Source: Lachnospiraceae bacterium (GTDB lineage: Bacteria > Bacillota > Clostridia > Lachnospirales > Lachnospiraceae). From it: 64,000 nt of DNA. The DNA is taken from assembly GCA_024697065.1 (NCBI GenBank), contig JAILGE010000010.1, forward strand, positions 60,010 through 124,009. The letters run 5' to 3'. Positions 8,617-18,053 of this stretch are shown piece after piece (the stretch's first letter is position 1; each line of letters starts with the position of its first letter). Under the pieces are notes generated by a model that did no database searches, was not told the origin of the DNA, and saw only the letters and a list, made by a program, of their open reading frames with translations. The position numbers and the translations under genes were made by a program.

Positions 8617-10269
8617 ATGAAAAAGAAAACAGTATTCATGACTGCCATACCGGCTGCAGTCCTTCTTACCGTTCTTTGCATAGGCGGGATTTATACCGCA
8701 AACGCAAAGGATTCGGGAGTAAATATCACCGATGGAGTGGTGATCGATTATGCCGGCTCGGAAACAGAAGTAGAGCTTCCTGAAGGGGTAAAGACCATAG
8801 GACGTGAGGCCTTTGCGGGGAATAACCGGATCACACATATAACATTGCCCTCCTCATTAAGAAAGATCGATTACGGTGCGTTCAGGGGATGTACATCTCT
8901 TAAGTCCGTGACCATCCCGGACAGCGTATTTGAAATCGGAGATTCCGCTTTCTGGGGATGCAGTTCTCTCGAGAATGTGTCGATCGGAAGCGGGCTGTAC
9001 AGTCTGGGAGACGGAGCATTCAGTGATTGTGTTAAATTAAAGCATATAGATCTGGACACTGCCAATCTTTTTTTTGATTCGGATGACTGCACATTATTGA
9101 CAGCTGACCATAAAAAACTCTGCCAGTACCTTGCGGGTGGAGAACATTACACTTATACCATCCCCGGTACTGTTGAGGATATTTCAAGATATTGTTTCTG
9201 GGGATGTGATGGCCTGAAAGAGATTATTGTTCCGGGTATATCCGTGATACCGGAATATGCCTTTGCCAATTGCAGAGGGCTTGAGAACCTTGTATTTCAG
9301 GTTCCTACCAATGAGATCTCACTTGGTGCGGTTCAGGATTGCTCTTCTTTAAAACAGGTGACACTTCCTTTTTCTGTGAAGGCTATTCACAGCAATGCTT
9401 TTGACGGATGTCCGTCAACACTGTATTTTAATTGTCCCGATTTTTCCGGCGGAGCTCTGTTTGCTGAATCCAAGGGTTATACCACCGGAGATATGGATCT
9501 GTATGATGACACGGAACTTTTAGCTGCAGAACAGGCTTTGTCAAACGCAGCAAAAGCATCTGACAAAAACGGTTCACAGACCGGGACGGATACGGTAAAC
9601 GTAAATAACGGAGATTCACAACCTGACAACGGGCAGTCTTCAGGTAATGATGATGGTCAGTCAGCCGGTGTGGTTTCATCATCTGATGGCAGCGGAAACG
9701 GATCTTCGGACGGGATCACTTATTCAACGGATGTACCTGAGGGAGAGATACTTGGCTCTTCCAAGGTCGTATCGGACAGAGCTTATGTTATAATCGACGG
9801 CGGACTACCTGTAAATAACGGTAACAGCGCTCCGGCAAACGGAGGCGCTTCAGGTACCGGAGTTGCAGGCAGTACAAACGGAATAGAAGAATATGCTCAT
9901 TATCTGGATCAGACAATGATCGCTTATGATATCCCCGAAGGTACGGAATCTGTCGGTGATTTTGCTTTTGCCAGAACATCTTTAACGCAGATACTGATCC
10001 CGGATGGAGTGAAAAGTGTAGGGAAAGGTGCTTTCTATCATTGCGATCATCTTTCAAGGATAAAAATACCTTCTTCCGTAACTGAGGTAGGTGAAAAAGC
10101 ATTTGCTTACACAGAGTGGTATAATAACTGGGTTAAGTCAGAGCCCGAGGGAGAAGACGGTGAGTTTCTCATTGTAGGTGACGGAGTGCTCATAGGTTAT
10201 AAGGGTGGTGAAGAGAACCCTGAGCTTCCGGAGAGTGTAAAGACCGTTGCCCCCGGAGTATTTGAGTGA
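8617..10269 (+). CDS. Secreted BspA-like leucine-rich-repeat protein
   Basis: This 550-residue protein has a clear signal peptide (MKKKTVFMTAIPAAVLLTVL, likely cleavage after ANA near residue 30) and a strong GGAGAGGAGG ribosome site. LRR_5 repeats fill residues 40-280 (EIGDSAFWGCSSLENVSI and similar). A Gly/Ser/Asn/Asp-rich disordered linker follows (about 308-415), then a second LRR block (about 425-550). The protein ends at VKTVAPGVFE, in the middle of a repeat, with no sorting signal or membrane anchor. It lies 35 bases after the wall-anchored LRR protein and is probably co-transcribed with it. It may be secreted freely or held by its neighbour. Ligand unknown. Confidence 0.82.
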   Translation: MKKKTVFMTAIPAAVLLTVLCIGGIYTANAKDSGVNITDGVVIDYAGSETEVELPEGVKTIGREAFAGNNRITHITLPSSLRKIDYGAFRGCTSLKSVTIPDSVFEIGDSAFWGCSSLENVSIGSGLYSLGDGAFSDCVKLKHIDLDTANLFFDSDDCTLLTADHKKLCQYLAGGEHYTYTIPGTVEDISRYCFWGCDGLKEIIVPGISVIPEYAFANCRGLENLVFQVPTNEISLGAVQDCSSLKQVTLPFSVKAIHSNAFDGCPSTLYFNCPDFSGGALFAESKGYTTGDMDLYDDTELLAAEQALSNAAKASDKNGSQTGTDTVNVNNGDSQPDNGQSSGNDDGQSAGVVSSSDGSGNGSSDGITYSTDVPEGEILGSSKVVSDRAYVIIDGGLPVNNGNSAPANGGASGTGVAGSTNGIEEYAHYLDQTMIAYDIPEGTESVGDFAFARTSLTQILIPDGVKSVGKGAFYHCDHLSRIKIPSSVTEVGEKAFAYTEWYNNWVKSEPEGEDGEFLIVGDGVLIGYKGGEENPELPESVKTVAPGVFE

Positions 10270-10334
10270 TATTTTATTAATTACGGCTCTTTTATATGAG
10301 CCTAAAAACAGCAACAAAAGGGAGAAAAGACAAC

Positions 10335-11540
10335 ATGAGCAAGATTAGCATGAAGACACCGCTTGTAGAGATGGATGGCGATGAGATGACAAGGATCTTA
10401 TGGAGTATGATCAAGGATGAACTCCTTACTCCGTATATCGATCTTAAGACGGAATATTATGATCTCGGTTTAAAGAACAGAAATGAGACTGATGATAAAG
10501 TAACCGTTCAGGCAGCTGAGAAGACAAAGGAGCTCGGAGTAGCGGTTAAGTGCGCAACGATCACTCCTAATGCTGCACGTGTTAAGGAATATGATCTTAA
10601 GGAAATGTGGAAGAGCCCCAACGGAACCATCCGTTCAATCCTTGACGGTACCGTATTCCGTACACCTATCCTTGTTAAAGGGATCGAGCCCTGTGTAAGA
10701 AACTGGGAGAAGCCCATCACACTTGCAAGACATGCTTACGGCGATGTATATAAAAATGTTGAGATCAAAGTTCCGGGACCCGGAAAGGGATATCTGGTAT
10801 TTGAGGATGAGAATGGCAATGAAGTAAGGGAACTTATTCAGGATTTCAAGTCTTCCGGAATACTTCAGGGAATCCATAATCTTGATAAGTCCATCGACAG
10901 CTTTGCTCATTCCTGCTTCAATTATGCGCTGGACAGCAAGCAGGATCTTTGGTTTGCAACAAAAGATACCATTTCAAAGAAATACGATCATAACTTTAAG
11001 GATATCTTTACAGAAGTTTTCGAGAAGGAATATAAAGACAAGTTTGAAGCAGCAGGCATCACATACTTTTATACACTTATCGATGATGCTGTTGCCCGTA
11101 TCATGAAATCCAGAGGCGGTATGATCTGGGCATGCAAGAATTACGACGGAGATGTAATGAGTGATATGGTAAGCTCTGCCTTTGGTTCACTCGCAATGAT
11201 GACATCGGTACTTGTTTCACCTGATGGAAATTATGAATACGAAGCTGCTCACGGAACAGTACAGCGTCATTATTACAAGCATCTCAAAGGTGAAGAGACT
11301 TCCACTAACTCTGTTGCTACTATCTTTGCATGGACCGGAGCCCTCAGAAAGCGTGGCGAGCTGGACGGTATCAAAGAGCTTTCCGAATTCGCGGATCTTC
11401 TCGAGAAAGCAACTGTTTCCACCATCGAGAGTGGCCGTATGACCAAGGATCTTGCACTTATCACATCCATGAGCAATGTGAAGGTTCAAAACAGTGCTGA
11501 TTTCATTAAAGAGATCAGAAATACTCTTGAAAACAGATAA
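10335..11540 (+). CDS. icd: NADP-dependent isocitrate dehydrogenase, eukaryotic-type (class II)
   Basis: Oxidatively decarboxylates isocitrate to 2-oxoglutarate, making NADPH and the carbon skeleton for glutamate. The 401 residues start [20 protein letters not shown] at ATG 10335 behind GGGAG. An upstream in-frame ATG at 10296 would add 13 residues not typical of the family. Signatures include [17 protein letters not shown] for substrate binding and HGTVQRHY for the NADP site, typical of the homodimeric class II enzymes. The 65-base gap before it has no terminator. A weak promoter-like pair (TTGCCC and TATTTT, 17 apart, near 10247-10275) overlaps the end of the LRR gene. It also lies close to the proline genes in supply terms, since 2-oxoglutarate feeds glutamate, but no direct link is shown. 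Confidence 0.93.
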   Translation: MSKISMKTPLVEMDGDEMTRILWSMIKDELLTPYIDLKTEYYDLGLKNRNETDDKVTVQAAEKTKELGVAVKCATITPNAARVKEYDLKEMWKSPNGTIRSILDGTVFRTPILVKGIEPCVRNWEKPITLARHAYGDVYKNVEIKVPGPGKGYLVFEDENGNEVRELIQDFKSSGILQGIHNLDKSIDSFAHSCFNYALDSKQDLWFATKDTISKKYDHNFKDIFTEVFEKEYKDKFEAAGITYFYTLIDDAVARIMKSRGGMIWACKNYDGDVMSDMVSSAFGSLAMMTSVLVSPDGNYEYEAAHGTVQRHYYKHLKGEETSTNSVATIFAWTGALRKRGELDGIKELSEFADLLEKATVSTIESGRMTKDLALITSMSNVKVQNSADFIKEIRNTLENR

Positions 11541-11548
11541 AAGTCATT

Positions 11549-12178
11549 ATGTCAAAAAAAGACGAAGTTTTTGTCCCTGCATTAAAGGGAAAAAAGATAC
11601 CGATCATTTCTCTTGATAACAAGTGGTACCGGCTTATGGCAGGTATCGAGCATACGCCCGAGATGATCGCAAAGGAAAACAAATTAAAAGAACTGTTAAA
11701 AAAACAGGGACGGATCAATTCCGAACTTAAGAGTATCCGCAAGGAAAAGGCCGCGCTCATGGATAAGATCGTGGGTGTAATGGACGAGACTGATTCGGCT
11801 GCAAAACAGGCGGATTATTCTGAAAAGATCAATGAATGCAACAGCAGGATCGACAGCCTGCAGGATGATCTGATGGAATTGCCGAAGCAGATCAACGAAG
11901 TGAATCTGGCTCTTATGCTGGATACCATGGAGATCTGCGACAGGGTCATCGCTGAGAATACCGGTAAGATCAATGAATTCAATGACTGGATCGATAATGT
12001 CAGAGTAGAACTCAAGAAAAATGTTGTTCGAAGACAGGAATGCGAAATGAAGAATCAGCAGATGTATTTTTATATGCATGATATCTTCGGACCGGATGTA
12101 ATGGACATATTTGATATGCAATATAATCCGGAAGACAGGATGATCAAGCCATCCGAAGCAGTCCCTGAAAAGAAGTAA
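11549..12178 (+). CDS. Coiled-coil protein of unknown function
   Basis: A 209-residue soluble protein that I do not recognise. It has a short N-terminal segment (KKIPIISLDNKWYRLM) and then long heptad-like helices rich in Lys, Glu, Asn and Ile from about residue 40 to 170 (RINSELKSIRKEKAALMDKI), which suggests an antiparallel or dimeric coiled coil. There is no signal peptide or membrane helix. The tail is acidic and Pro-containing. It starts 8 bases after icd and ends 17 bases before the NAD(P)HX repair gene, so it probably belongs to the same transcript. No strong ribosome site is visible. Function cannot be assigned. Confidence 0.7.
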   Translation: MSKKDEVFVPALKGKKIPIISLDNKWYRLMAGIEHTPEMIAKENKLKELLKKQGRINSELKSIRKEKAALMDKIVGVMDETDSAAKQADYSEKINECNSRIDSLQDDLMELPKQINEVNLALMLDTMEICDRVIAENTGKINEFNDWIDNVRVELKKNVVRRQECEMKNQQMYFYMHDIFGPDVMDIFDMQYNPEDRMIKPSEAVPEKK

Positions 12179-12195
12179 TATTTTGCCATATTATT

Positions 12196-13767
12196 ATGCA
12201 GCAGGTTTTTACAGCGCACAGAACAAAAGAATATGAGGGACACCTGATGAAATCGGCAGGTGTTCCTTCTTTGCTTTTGATGGAACATGCCGCCGAAGCA
12301 GTCGCAAAAGCAGCATACTCGCATACTCCGCGAAAAATACTTACCGTTGCCGGATATGGCAATAACGGTGCAGACGGCCTGGCGGCATCACGTATCCTTA
12401 AAGGGTTGGGGATAGACTCGGATATTCTGTTGATCGGGAATGCCGATCGTTCAACCGATGAATGGAAGATCCAGTCCCGCATCTGCAATGCGGCGGGAAT
12501 AAATTTCTATATCGGGATAGATGATCTTAAGGCTCGTGAACCTGATGCAGCCAATGCTTATGATGTTGTGATCGATGCTCTTCTAGGTATCGGTTCCTCC
12601 AGAGAGCTTACCGGGGAGTATCTTAGAGCTGCAGAGCTTATAAATGGATTAAAAGATCATAATAAGTTTCTTACGGTCATAGCTGTTGATATACCCACGG
12701 GACTTCATCCCGATACGGGTAAAGTGCTGGGGAAAGCTGTAAATGCAGATGAAACCGTTACATTTTTCAGATTGAAATCCGGACTGTTATTGAATAAAGG
12801 CAGGGAATACAGCGGGAGTATAAGTATTGCAGATCCGATGCCTGTTGTCGGAGCGGATGAGTCTTTTATTGATGATGACCGGATGCTCATGGCGGTTGAT
12901 GACGATGATATGCTAAAAGCATTTAAGCGGGACAGGACGGGGAATAAAGCTACTTTCGGGAAAGTGCTTTGCATATGCGGCTCGGCCGCAATGCCCGGGG
13001 CTTGTATACTGAATGCGCGTGCAGCTTTTAATTCCGGTGTCGGAATGGTTAAGATCCTTTCGGATGAAAAAAACAGGGATCTTTTGATGCATGAAGTTCC
13101 GGAAGTGATGTTCTCATCCTATAACGGTATCCCGACAGAGGATCTTGAAAAAGCCGTTGCATGGTGTGACTGTATGATCATCGGATGCGGTCTTGGCACA
13201 AGCTCTGAAGCTCGGGAATTGTTTCACAGGGCCGTTAAGATCGCAGACCGGATGGGAAAATATCTGGTTATAGATGCTGACGGTTTAAATATCTTATCCG
13301 GGGATATTTCTTTATTAAAGGATTTAAATATACGTCCCGTTCTTACGCCTCATCCCGGAGAATGGAGAAGACTCTTCCCTGAGCAGGCAGATGCATACAA
13401 TGATCCTGATGCCGTAAAAATACTTGCGAATGAGTATAAATGCGTTATTGCCGCAAAGGATGCCACGACCATTATCTCCGACGGTGCCTTGGTATTCCTT
13501 AACAAAAACGGTAATGAGGGAATGGCCACAGCCGGCAGTGGCGATGTATTGGCCGGTATCATGGGAGCACTGCTTGCGGGGCGTAATAATGAAAGCAATG
13601 TTTATAAAGCTGCCCTGGCGGTATATCTTCACGGCGCAGCAGGTGATCTGGCATCGAAGAATAAAGGTAGTGTTTCTGTCACAGCATCTGATATCATTGA
13701 TGAAATACATGCTGTGATAACGGATAAGTCTGTTAATGACTTGTGTGAAAGGGTGATACGGAAATGA
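12196..13767 (+). CDS. nnr: Bifunctional NAD(P)H-hydrate epimerase / ADP-dependent NAD(P)H-hydrate dehydratase
   Basis: Repairs damaged hydrated NAD(P)H. The N-terminal YjeF_N domain (residues 1 to about 215) epimerises the R form and carries AGYGNNGADGLAASR and VIDALLGIGSSRELTG. The C-terminal ribokinase-like dehydratase (about 235-510) carries KATFGKVLCICGSA, LTPHPGEWRRLFP and AGSGDVLAG with catalytic Asp450. An internal ATG at 12247 has a better ribosome site (GAGGGA), but the upstream ATG keeps the family's usual first helix (VFTAHRTKEYEGHLMKSAG), so 12196 was chosen. The stop overlaps the alr start by 4 bases, implying translational coupling. The nnr-alr pairing is common in Firmicutes. 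Confidence 0.92.
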   Translation: MQQVFTAHRTKEYEGHLMKSAGVPSLLLMEHAAEAVAKAAYSHTPRKILTVAGYGNNGADGLAASRILKGLGIDSDILLIGNADRSTDEWKIQSRICNAAGINFYIGIDDLKAREPDAANAYDVVIDALLGIGSSRELTGEYLRAAELINGLKDHNKFLTVIAVDIPTGLHPDTGKVLGKAVNADETVTFFRLKSGLLLNKGREYSGSISIADPMPVVGADESFIDDDRMLMAVDDDDMLKAFKRDRTGNKATFGKVLCICGSAAMPGACILNARAAFNSGVGMVKILSDEKNRDLLMHEVPEVMFSSYNGIPTEDLEKAVAWCDCMIIGCGLGTSSEARELFHRAVKIADRMGKYLVIDADGLNILSGDISLLKDLNIRPVLTPHPGEWRRLFPEQADAYNDPDAVKILANEYKCVIAAKDATTIISDGALVFLNKNGNEGMATAGSGDVLAGIMGALLAGRNNESNVYKAALAVYLHGAAGDLASKNKGSVSVTASDIIDEIHAVITDKSVNDLCERVIRK

Positions 13768-14897
13768 TAAATACTGAGAGAGTAAGTGCCATTGTCAATC
13801 TTGGCAATATCAGAAATAACATTTTAGAGATATCAAAACATGTTCCGAAGGGAACCGGTGTTATGGCAGTTATCAAGGCTGACGGATACGGTCACGGTGC
13901 TGTTGCGGTTGCAAGAACCCTTGCCGATCTTGAATGTGTCTACGGTTATGCCGTTGCCACCATCGATGAAGCCATGGAGATAGTTCATATCGGATGCGAT
14001 AAGCCTATACTGATATTGGGATATGTGGCACCTTCAATGTACGGAATGGCCATCACGAATGAGATAAGAGTCCCTGTTTTTGATCTTCACAGTGCTTCCA
14101 AGATCAATGCTATGGCAGCTCAGCTCGGAAAGAAATGCAAAGTCCATATAAAAGTAGATACCGGTATGGGCAGGATAGGCATAATACCGGATGACAGAGG
14201 TATTGAATTCGTAAAGCAGGTAAGCTGTATGAATTGCCTTGAGATAGAAGGTATATTCACTCATTTTGCAAGAGCGGATGAATCAGATAAATCGTCTGCA
14301 AATGCACAGGCGAAAGCATTTAAGGATTTCACGGATAAACTTGAGAAGGAAGGGATACATATCCCGCTTAAGCATTGTTCCAATTCGGCTGCGATAATCG
14401 ATATGCCCCATCTGCATTTTGATATTGTCAGATCTGGTATCATCACATACGGACTCTGGCCTTCCGATGAAGTCAATAAAGGCAATATAGTCCTTAAACC
14501 TGCCATGGAGATAAAGAGTGCCGTCATATTTATAAAGGATGTTCCGGCAGGAACGCCCATCAGCTATGGCGGGACTTACGTAACGGATAAGGAGACCAGG
14601 ATAGCAACCGTTTCAATAGGATATGCGGACGGATTTCCGAGAAGCCTTTCCAATAAAGGCGTTGTACTTATCAAAGGCAGAAGATATAAGGTTATCGGCA
14701 GGGTCTGCATGGACCAGCTTATGGTTGACATCGACATGAATGACGATATCGATGTGGGCGATGTAGTGACCGTAGTAGGTAAAGACGGTGACGAAGAGAT
14801 CACGATGGATGAATTCGCGCTTCTTTCAGACAGGATCAATTATGAAGCTGTCTGCGATATCGGTAAGAGAGTGCCCCGAGTATACAGGCGCAGTTAA
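13764..14897 (+). CDS. alr: Alanine racemase
   Basis: PLP enzyme interconverting L- and D-alanine, supplying D-Ala for peptidoglycan. The 377-residue length is normal. PLP is bound by Lys38 in VIKADGYGHGA, and the opposing catalytic Tyr287 lies in SIGYADGFPR. The N-terminal TIM barrel and C-terminal beta domain (VGDVVTVVGKDG) are both present. The start overlaps the nnr stop (ATGA). A CNNM-type gene follows after 9 bases. D-Ala made here would be used by the wall machinery encoded at 46688-54536. Confidence 0.95.
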   Translation: MINTERVSAIVNLGNIRNNILEISKHVPKGTGVMAVIKADGYGHGAVAVARTLADLECVYGYAVATIDEAMEIVHIGCDKPILILGYVAPSMYGMAITNEIRVPVFDLHSASKINAMAAQLGKKCKVHIKVDTGMGRIGIIPDDRGIEFVKQVSCMNCLEIEGIFTHFARADESDKSSANAQAKAFKDFTDKLEKEGIHIPLKHCSNSAAIIDMPHLHFDIVRSGIITYGLWPSDEVNKGNIVLKPAMEIKSAVIFIKDVPAGTPISYGGTYVTDKETRIATVSIGYADGFPRSLSNKGVVLIKGRRYKVIGRVCMDQLMVDIDMNDDIDVGDVVTVVGKDGDEEITMDEFALLSDRINYEAVCDIGKRVPRVYRRS

Positions 14898-14906
14898 GAG
14901 GATAAG

Positions 14907-16202
14907 ATGTTTAGAATATTAACGGATTATACAAAGATCCCTGTAGTCATAGTTTTGATATTAATGGTCTTATGCGGCATATATGCGGCTTTTATTTCCG
15001 CGCTTTCCGCCCTTTCCCCTGATGAAGAGGACGATCTTGATCCGGGGATAGGCAGGATGAAGGATAAGCCGGACAGACTTATCGGATCCGCTGTCATAGT
15101 ATTCCTTATTATGAATGGCGGTTTTTTGTTATTTATTTTTTTGCCTGTTCTGTTCAGAGCTTTGCAAAACATCAATACGATGATCACCAATTCAGATCTT
15201 TTCTGGCTGATCATTTTGATATGGCTTGTGACTCTTATGCTGGAAGCGGCGGTAGTAGTTATCTTCCCGTTTATGCTTGGAAGAACTTTTCATTTATCGA
15301 TACTCCGCTCCTTGTATAAGTTCTGTAAAGTCTCGACTGCCGTATTTACTCCCCTTACCGTACCGGCCATTGCCCTTGCAGCAATGCTCACAAAGATCTT
15401 TGGAGGCGGAAGGAAGAAGGATGACGGTAATGTTACCGAAGATGAGATACTGGCCATTGTTAACGAGGGGCAGGAGAGCGGCGCCATAGAAGAGAGCGAA
15501 GCCAAGATGATCAATAACATCTTCGAACTTTCCAATACCGAAGCCAGCGAGATAATGGTACCCAGAAACAAGATATCCGCATTTGATGATTCCATAAAGA
15601 TAAAGGATGCTCTGAAGGATATCTTAAATTCAAGCTTTTCAAGATATCCCGTGTATCATGAAGATCTGGATCATATTGTGGGCATTCTTCATATCAAAGA
15701 TGCCATAAGGCTGATAGAACAGAACCCCAAACAAAATCCGAGACTTGAAGATATAAAAGACAGTCTCCATGCACCGGAATTTGTACCAGAGACCAAGAAT
15801 ATTGATGATCTGTTCCGGGATATGCAGTCCTCAAATATACAGATGGTCATAGTTACTGACGAGTACGGGCAGACTTCGGGACTTATCGCCATGGAAGATA
15901 TACTCGAAGAAATAGTGGGCTCCATACGTGATGAGTATGATAAAGAACGTGAAATGATCACATCCGCCGGTGAGAGCTATGAGATAGACGGTCTGACCAG
16001 ACTGGATGATCTTACGGAAAAATTCGGAATAGATTTCGGCGAAAGTGATTTTGAGACCATTAACGGATTCATTACCGACAGACTGGGGCATATACCGGAA
16101 GACGGGGAGGATTTCGAGACGGATATCGACGGATACCACTTTAAAGTATTGAAAACTGGCGAAAAAATGATCAGGTTACTGGATGTGAGCAAGATCCGTT
16201 AA
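14907..16202 (+). CDS. CNNM/CorC-family membrane protein with CBS pair (hemolysin C-like)
   Basis: 431 residues. A DUF21/CNNM membrane domain covers about residues 1-170 with three or four helices (VVIVLILMVLCGIYAAF, LIGSAVIVFLIMNGGF, LFWLIILIWLVTLML). A CBS-domain pair follows at about 215-335 (ASEIMVPRNKISAFDD, IQMVIVTDEYGQTSGLIAME), then a C-terminal CorC_HlyC domain (about 345-430, EIDGLTRLDDLTEKFG). Related proteins are linked to magnesium or cobalt efflux; substrate is not shown by the sequence, and the hemolysin label is historical. The ribosome site GAGGATAAG precedes ATG 14907. It follows alr by 9 bases. Confidence 0.88.
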   Translation: MFRILTDYTKIPVVIVLILMVLCGIYAAFISALSALSPDEEDDLDPGIGRMKDKPDRLIGSAVIVFLIMNGGFLLFIFLPVLFRALQNINTMITNSDLFWLIILIWLVTLMLEAAVVVIFPFMLGRTFHLSILRSLYKFCKVSTAVFTPLTVPAIALAAMLTKIFGGGRKKDDGNVTEDEILAIVNEGQESGAIEESEAKMINNIFELSNTEASEIMVPRNKISAFDDSIKIKDALKDILNSSFSRYPVYHEDLDHIVGILHIKDAIRLIEQNPKQNPRLEDIKDSLHAPEFVPETKNIDDLFRDMQSSNIQMVIVTDEYGQTSGLIAMEDILEEIVGSIRDEYDKEREMITSAGESYEIDGLTRLDDLTEKFGIDFGESDFETINGFITDRLGHIPEDGEDFETDIDGYHFKVLKTGEKMIRLLDVSKIR

Positions 16203-16215
16203 AATTGTAATCTGA

Positions 16216-16244
16216 TTGCCTGTAGATACAATATATGGTATAAT
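16216..16244 (+). promoter_or_regulatory. Sigma-A promoter with extended -10 upstream of yebC
   Basis: TTGCCT (16216-16221), a 17-base spacer, and TATAAT (16239-16244) preceded by TGG, an extended -10. It starts the long transcription unit that begins with yebC. Confidence 0.72.
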
Positions 16245-16293
16245 TTTGCTAATTGTGTAAAGAAAAAGTTATATATGTTTTCAGGAGGAAGTT

Positions 16294-17022
16294 ATGTCAG
16301 GACATTCAAAATTTGCCAACATCAAACACAAAAAGGAAAAGAATGATGCGGCAAAAGGAAAAATCTTTACAATTCTCGGAAGAGAGATCGCAGTTGCTGT
16401 TAAGGAAGGCGGTCCCGATGTAAATAATAATTTCAAGCTTGCGACAGTTGTACAGAAAGCTAAGGCTGCGAACATGCCTAACGAGACCATCGAAAGAGGT
16501 ATCAAGAAGGCTGCCGGTGCAGGCAATGATGTTAATTATGAACATGTAACATACGAAGGATACGGCCCCGGAGGAACCGCTATCATAGTTGAAGCACTTA
16601 CGGATAACAAGAACAGAACAGCTGCAAATGTCCGCAGTGCATTTACTAAGGGGACAGGCAGCATCGGCACTCAGGGCTGCGTTTCTTTCATGTTTGATTC
16701 CAAGGGACAGATCATCATCGATAAGGAAGAGTGCGAACTTGATGCCGATACTCTTATGGAAAAGGCACTTGATGCCGGCGCTGATGACTTCAACGAAGAA
16801 GAGGATTCCTACGAGATCCTTACTGCTCCCGAAGCTTTTGAAGCGGTAGAAAAGGCATTTTCCGATGCCAAGATCCCTATGGCAAGCGCTGAAGTAACAA
16901 TGATCCCGCAGAACTATGTTGACGTTACTGATCCGGAAGCAGTAAAGCTTCTTACCAGGATCCTCGATCTTCTTGATGAAGATGATGATGTTCAGAACGT
17001 ATATACTAACTGGAACGAATAA
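16294..17022 (+). CDS. yebC: YebC/PmpR-family regulatory protein (TACO1 family)
   Basis: 242 residues beginning MSGHSKFANIKHKKEKNDAA, a near-perfect family N-terminus, behind AGGAGG. The three-domain fold is indicated by VKEGGPDVNNNFKLATVVQK, GPGGTAIIVEALTDNKNRTA and the acidic C-terminal part. Family members have been described as DNA-binding regulators and more recently as ribosome-associated factors that ease translation of proline-rich stretches; which applies here is not visible. Its TAA stop overlaps the glycosyltransferase ATG by one base. Confidence 0.95.
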   Translation: MSGHSKFANIKHKKEKNDAAKGKIFTILGREIAVAVKEGGPDVNNNFKLATVVQKAKAANMPNETIERGIKKAAGAGNDVNYEHVTYEGYGPGGTAIIVEALTDNKNRTAANVRSAFTKGTGSIGTQGCVSFMFDSKGQIIIDKEECELDADTLMEKALDAGADDFNEEEDSYEILTAPEAFEAVEKAFSDAKIPMASAEVTMIPQNYVDVTDPEAVKLLTRILDLLDEDDDVQNVYTNWNE

Positions 17023-18053
17023 TGACCGATAATAAAGACCTGAGCAATACTGATATCAATCTTAAGAGCGCCGCTCGCAAGCTTGCAAAGCTTGCGATAG
17101 TGGTGCCTTGCTTTAATGAGGAGGAAATGCTCCCCATTACTTTTGATGCACTCCTGGATGTGCTAAAAAAAATGGCCGAGGCCGGAAAGATTAAAGATGA
17201 TTCTTTCCTTCTTTTCGTCAATGACGGCTCTTCGGACAGGACCATGGAGCTGCTCAGAGAAGCAAGTGAGAAGAGAGAGCATATATGCTGTATATCCTTA
17301 TCCAAGAACTGCGGTCATCAGAATGCGCTGATCGCAGGTCTTATGACTGCTAAGGATATTTCCGATATCACGGTTTCCATTGATGCCGATCTTCAGGATG
17401 ACACATCCGTTATCGAGAAAATGGTAGATGAGTATTATGCGGGTGCTGAGATTGTTTACGGTGTGAGAAGCAGCAGGCAGACAGATTCATTCTTTAAGCG
17501 CACAACTGCTGAAACATTTTATAAGTTTATGTCGGCATTAGGTGTTAAGTCCGTATATAATCATGCAGATTTCAGATTGATGAGTGCAAAGGCGCTGGAA
17601 GAACTGTCACGATATAATGAGAAGAATCTCTATATCCGGGGACTTATTCCTTTATTGGGATTTAAAACCGCACAGGTTACTTATGAAAGAGCGGCAAGAC
17701 AGGCCGGAGTATCCAAATATCCTTTAAAAAAGATGATGGGCCTTGCTTTAAACGGTATTACGTCTTTCAGTACCAAGCCTTTGACCATTATCATTGATCT
17801 GGGCATTACTGTTTTGTTTATTTGTTTTGTTGCCGCTGTTTATGCATTTATCTCTTATTTCAGAGGCGATACCGTTACGGGCTGGACTTCAATAATATTA
17901 TCCATCTGGTTTTTGGGCGGTGTACAGTTACTTTGTCTCGGCGTGATCGGCGAATATGTTGGCAGGATCTATGCGGAAGCCAAGGGGCGTCCTCTTTACT
18001 GCATAGAGACCAAACTGCTTGACGGTGCAGGGGGTGACCATAATGCTCTTTAG
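17022..18053 (+). CDS. Membrane-bound family 2 glycosyltransferase (GtrB/DPM1-like)
   Basis: 343 residues. The GT-A catalytic domain (about 20-240) shows VVPCFNEEEMLPITFDALL, the DxD-type motif DADLQDD and LYIRGLIPLLGF. Two C-terminal membrane helices (about 255-280 and 290-320) end with GVIGEYVGRIYAEAKGRPLY, typical of enzymes that load a sugar onto a polyprenyl phosphate. Likely role: making undecaprenyl-phosphate sugar for envelope glycosylation; the sugar is unknown. The start overlaps the yebC stop by one base, and the 3' end overlaps the next gene by 11 bases. Confidence 0.87.
   Translation: MTDNKDLSNTDINLKSAARKLAKLAIVVPCFNEEEMLPITFDALLDVLKKMAEAGKIKDDSFLLFVNDGSSDRTMELLREASEKREHICCISLSKNCGHQNALIAGLMTAKDISDITVSIDADLQDDTSVIEKMVDEYYAGAEIVYGVRSSRQTDSFFKRTTAETFYKFMSALGVKSVYNHADFRLMSAKALEELSRYNEKNLYIRGLIPLLGFKTAQVTYERAARQAGVSKYPLKKMMGLALNGITSFSTKPLTIIIDLGITVLFICFVAAVYAFISYFRGDTVTGWTSIILSIWFLGGVQLLCLGVIGEYVGRIYAEAKGRPLYCIETKLLDGAGGDHNAL

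Noticed and set aside
10284..10303. Hairpin GGCTC/GAGCC upstream of icd as a terminator
   Set aside because: Only five base pairs and followed by TAAAAA rather than a T run, so it does not qualify on either strand.
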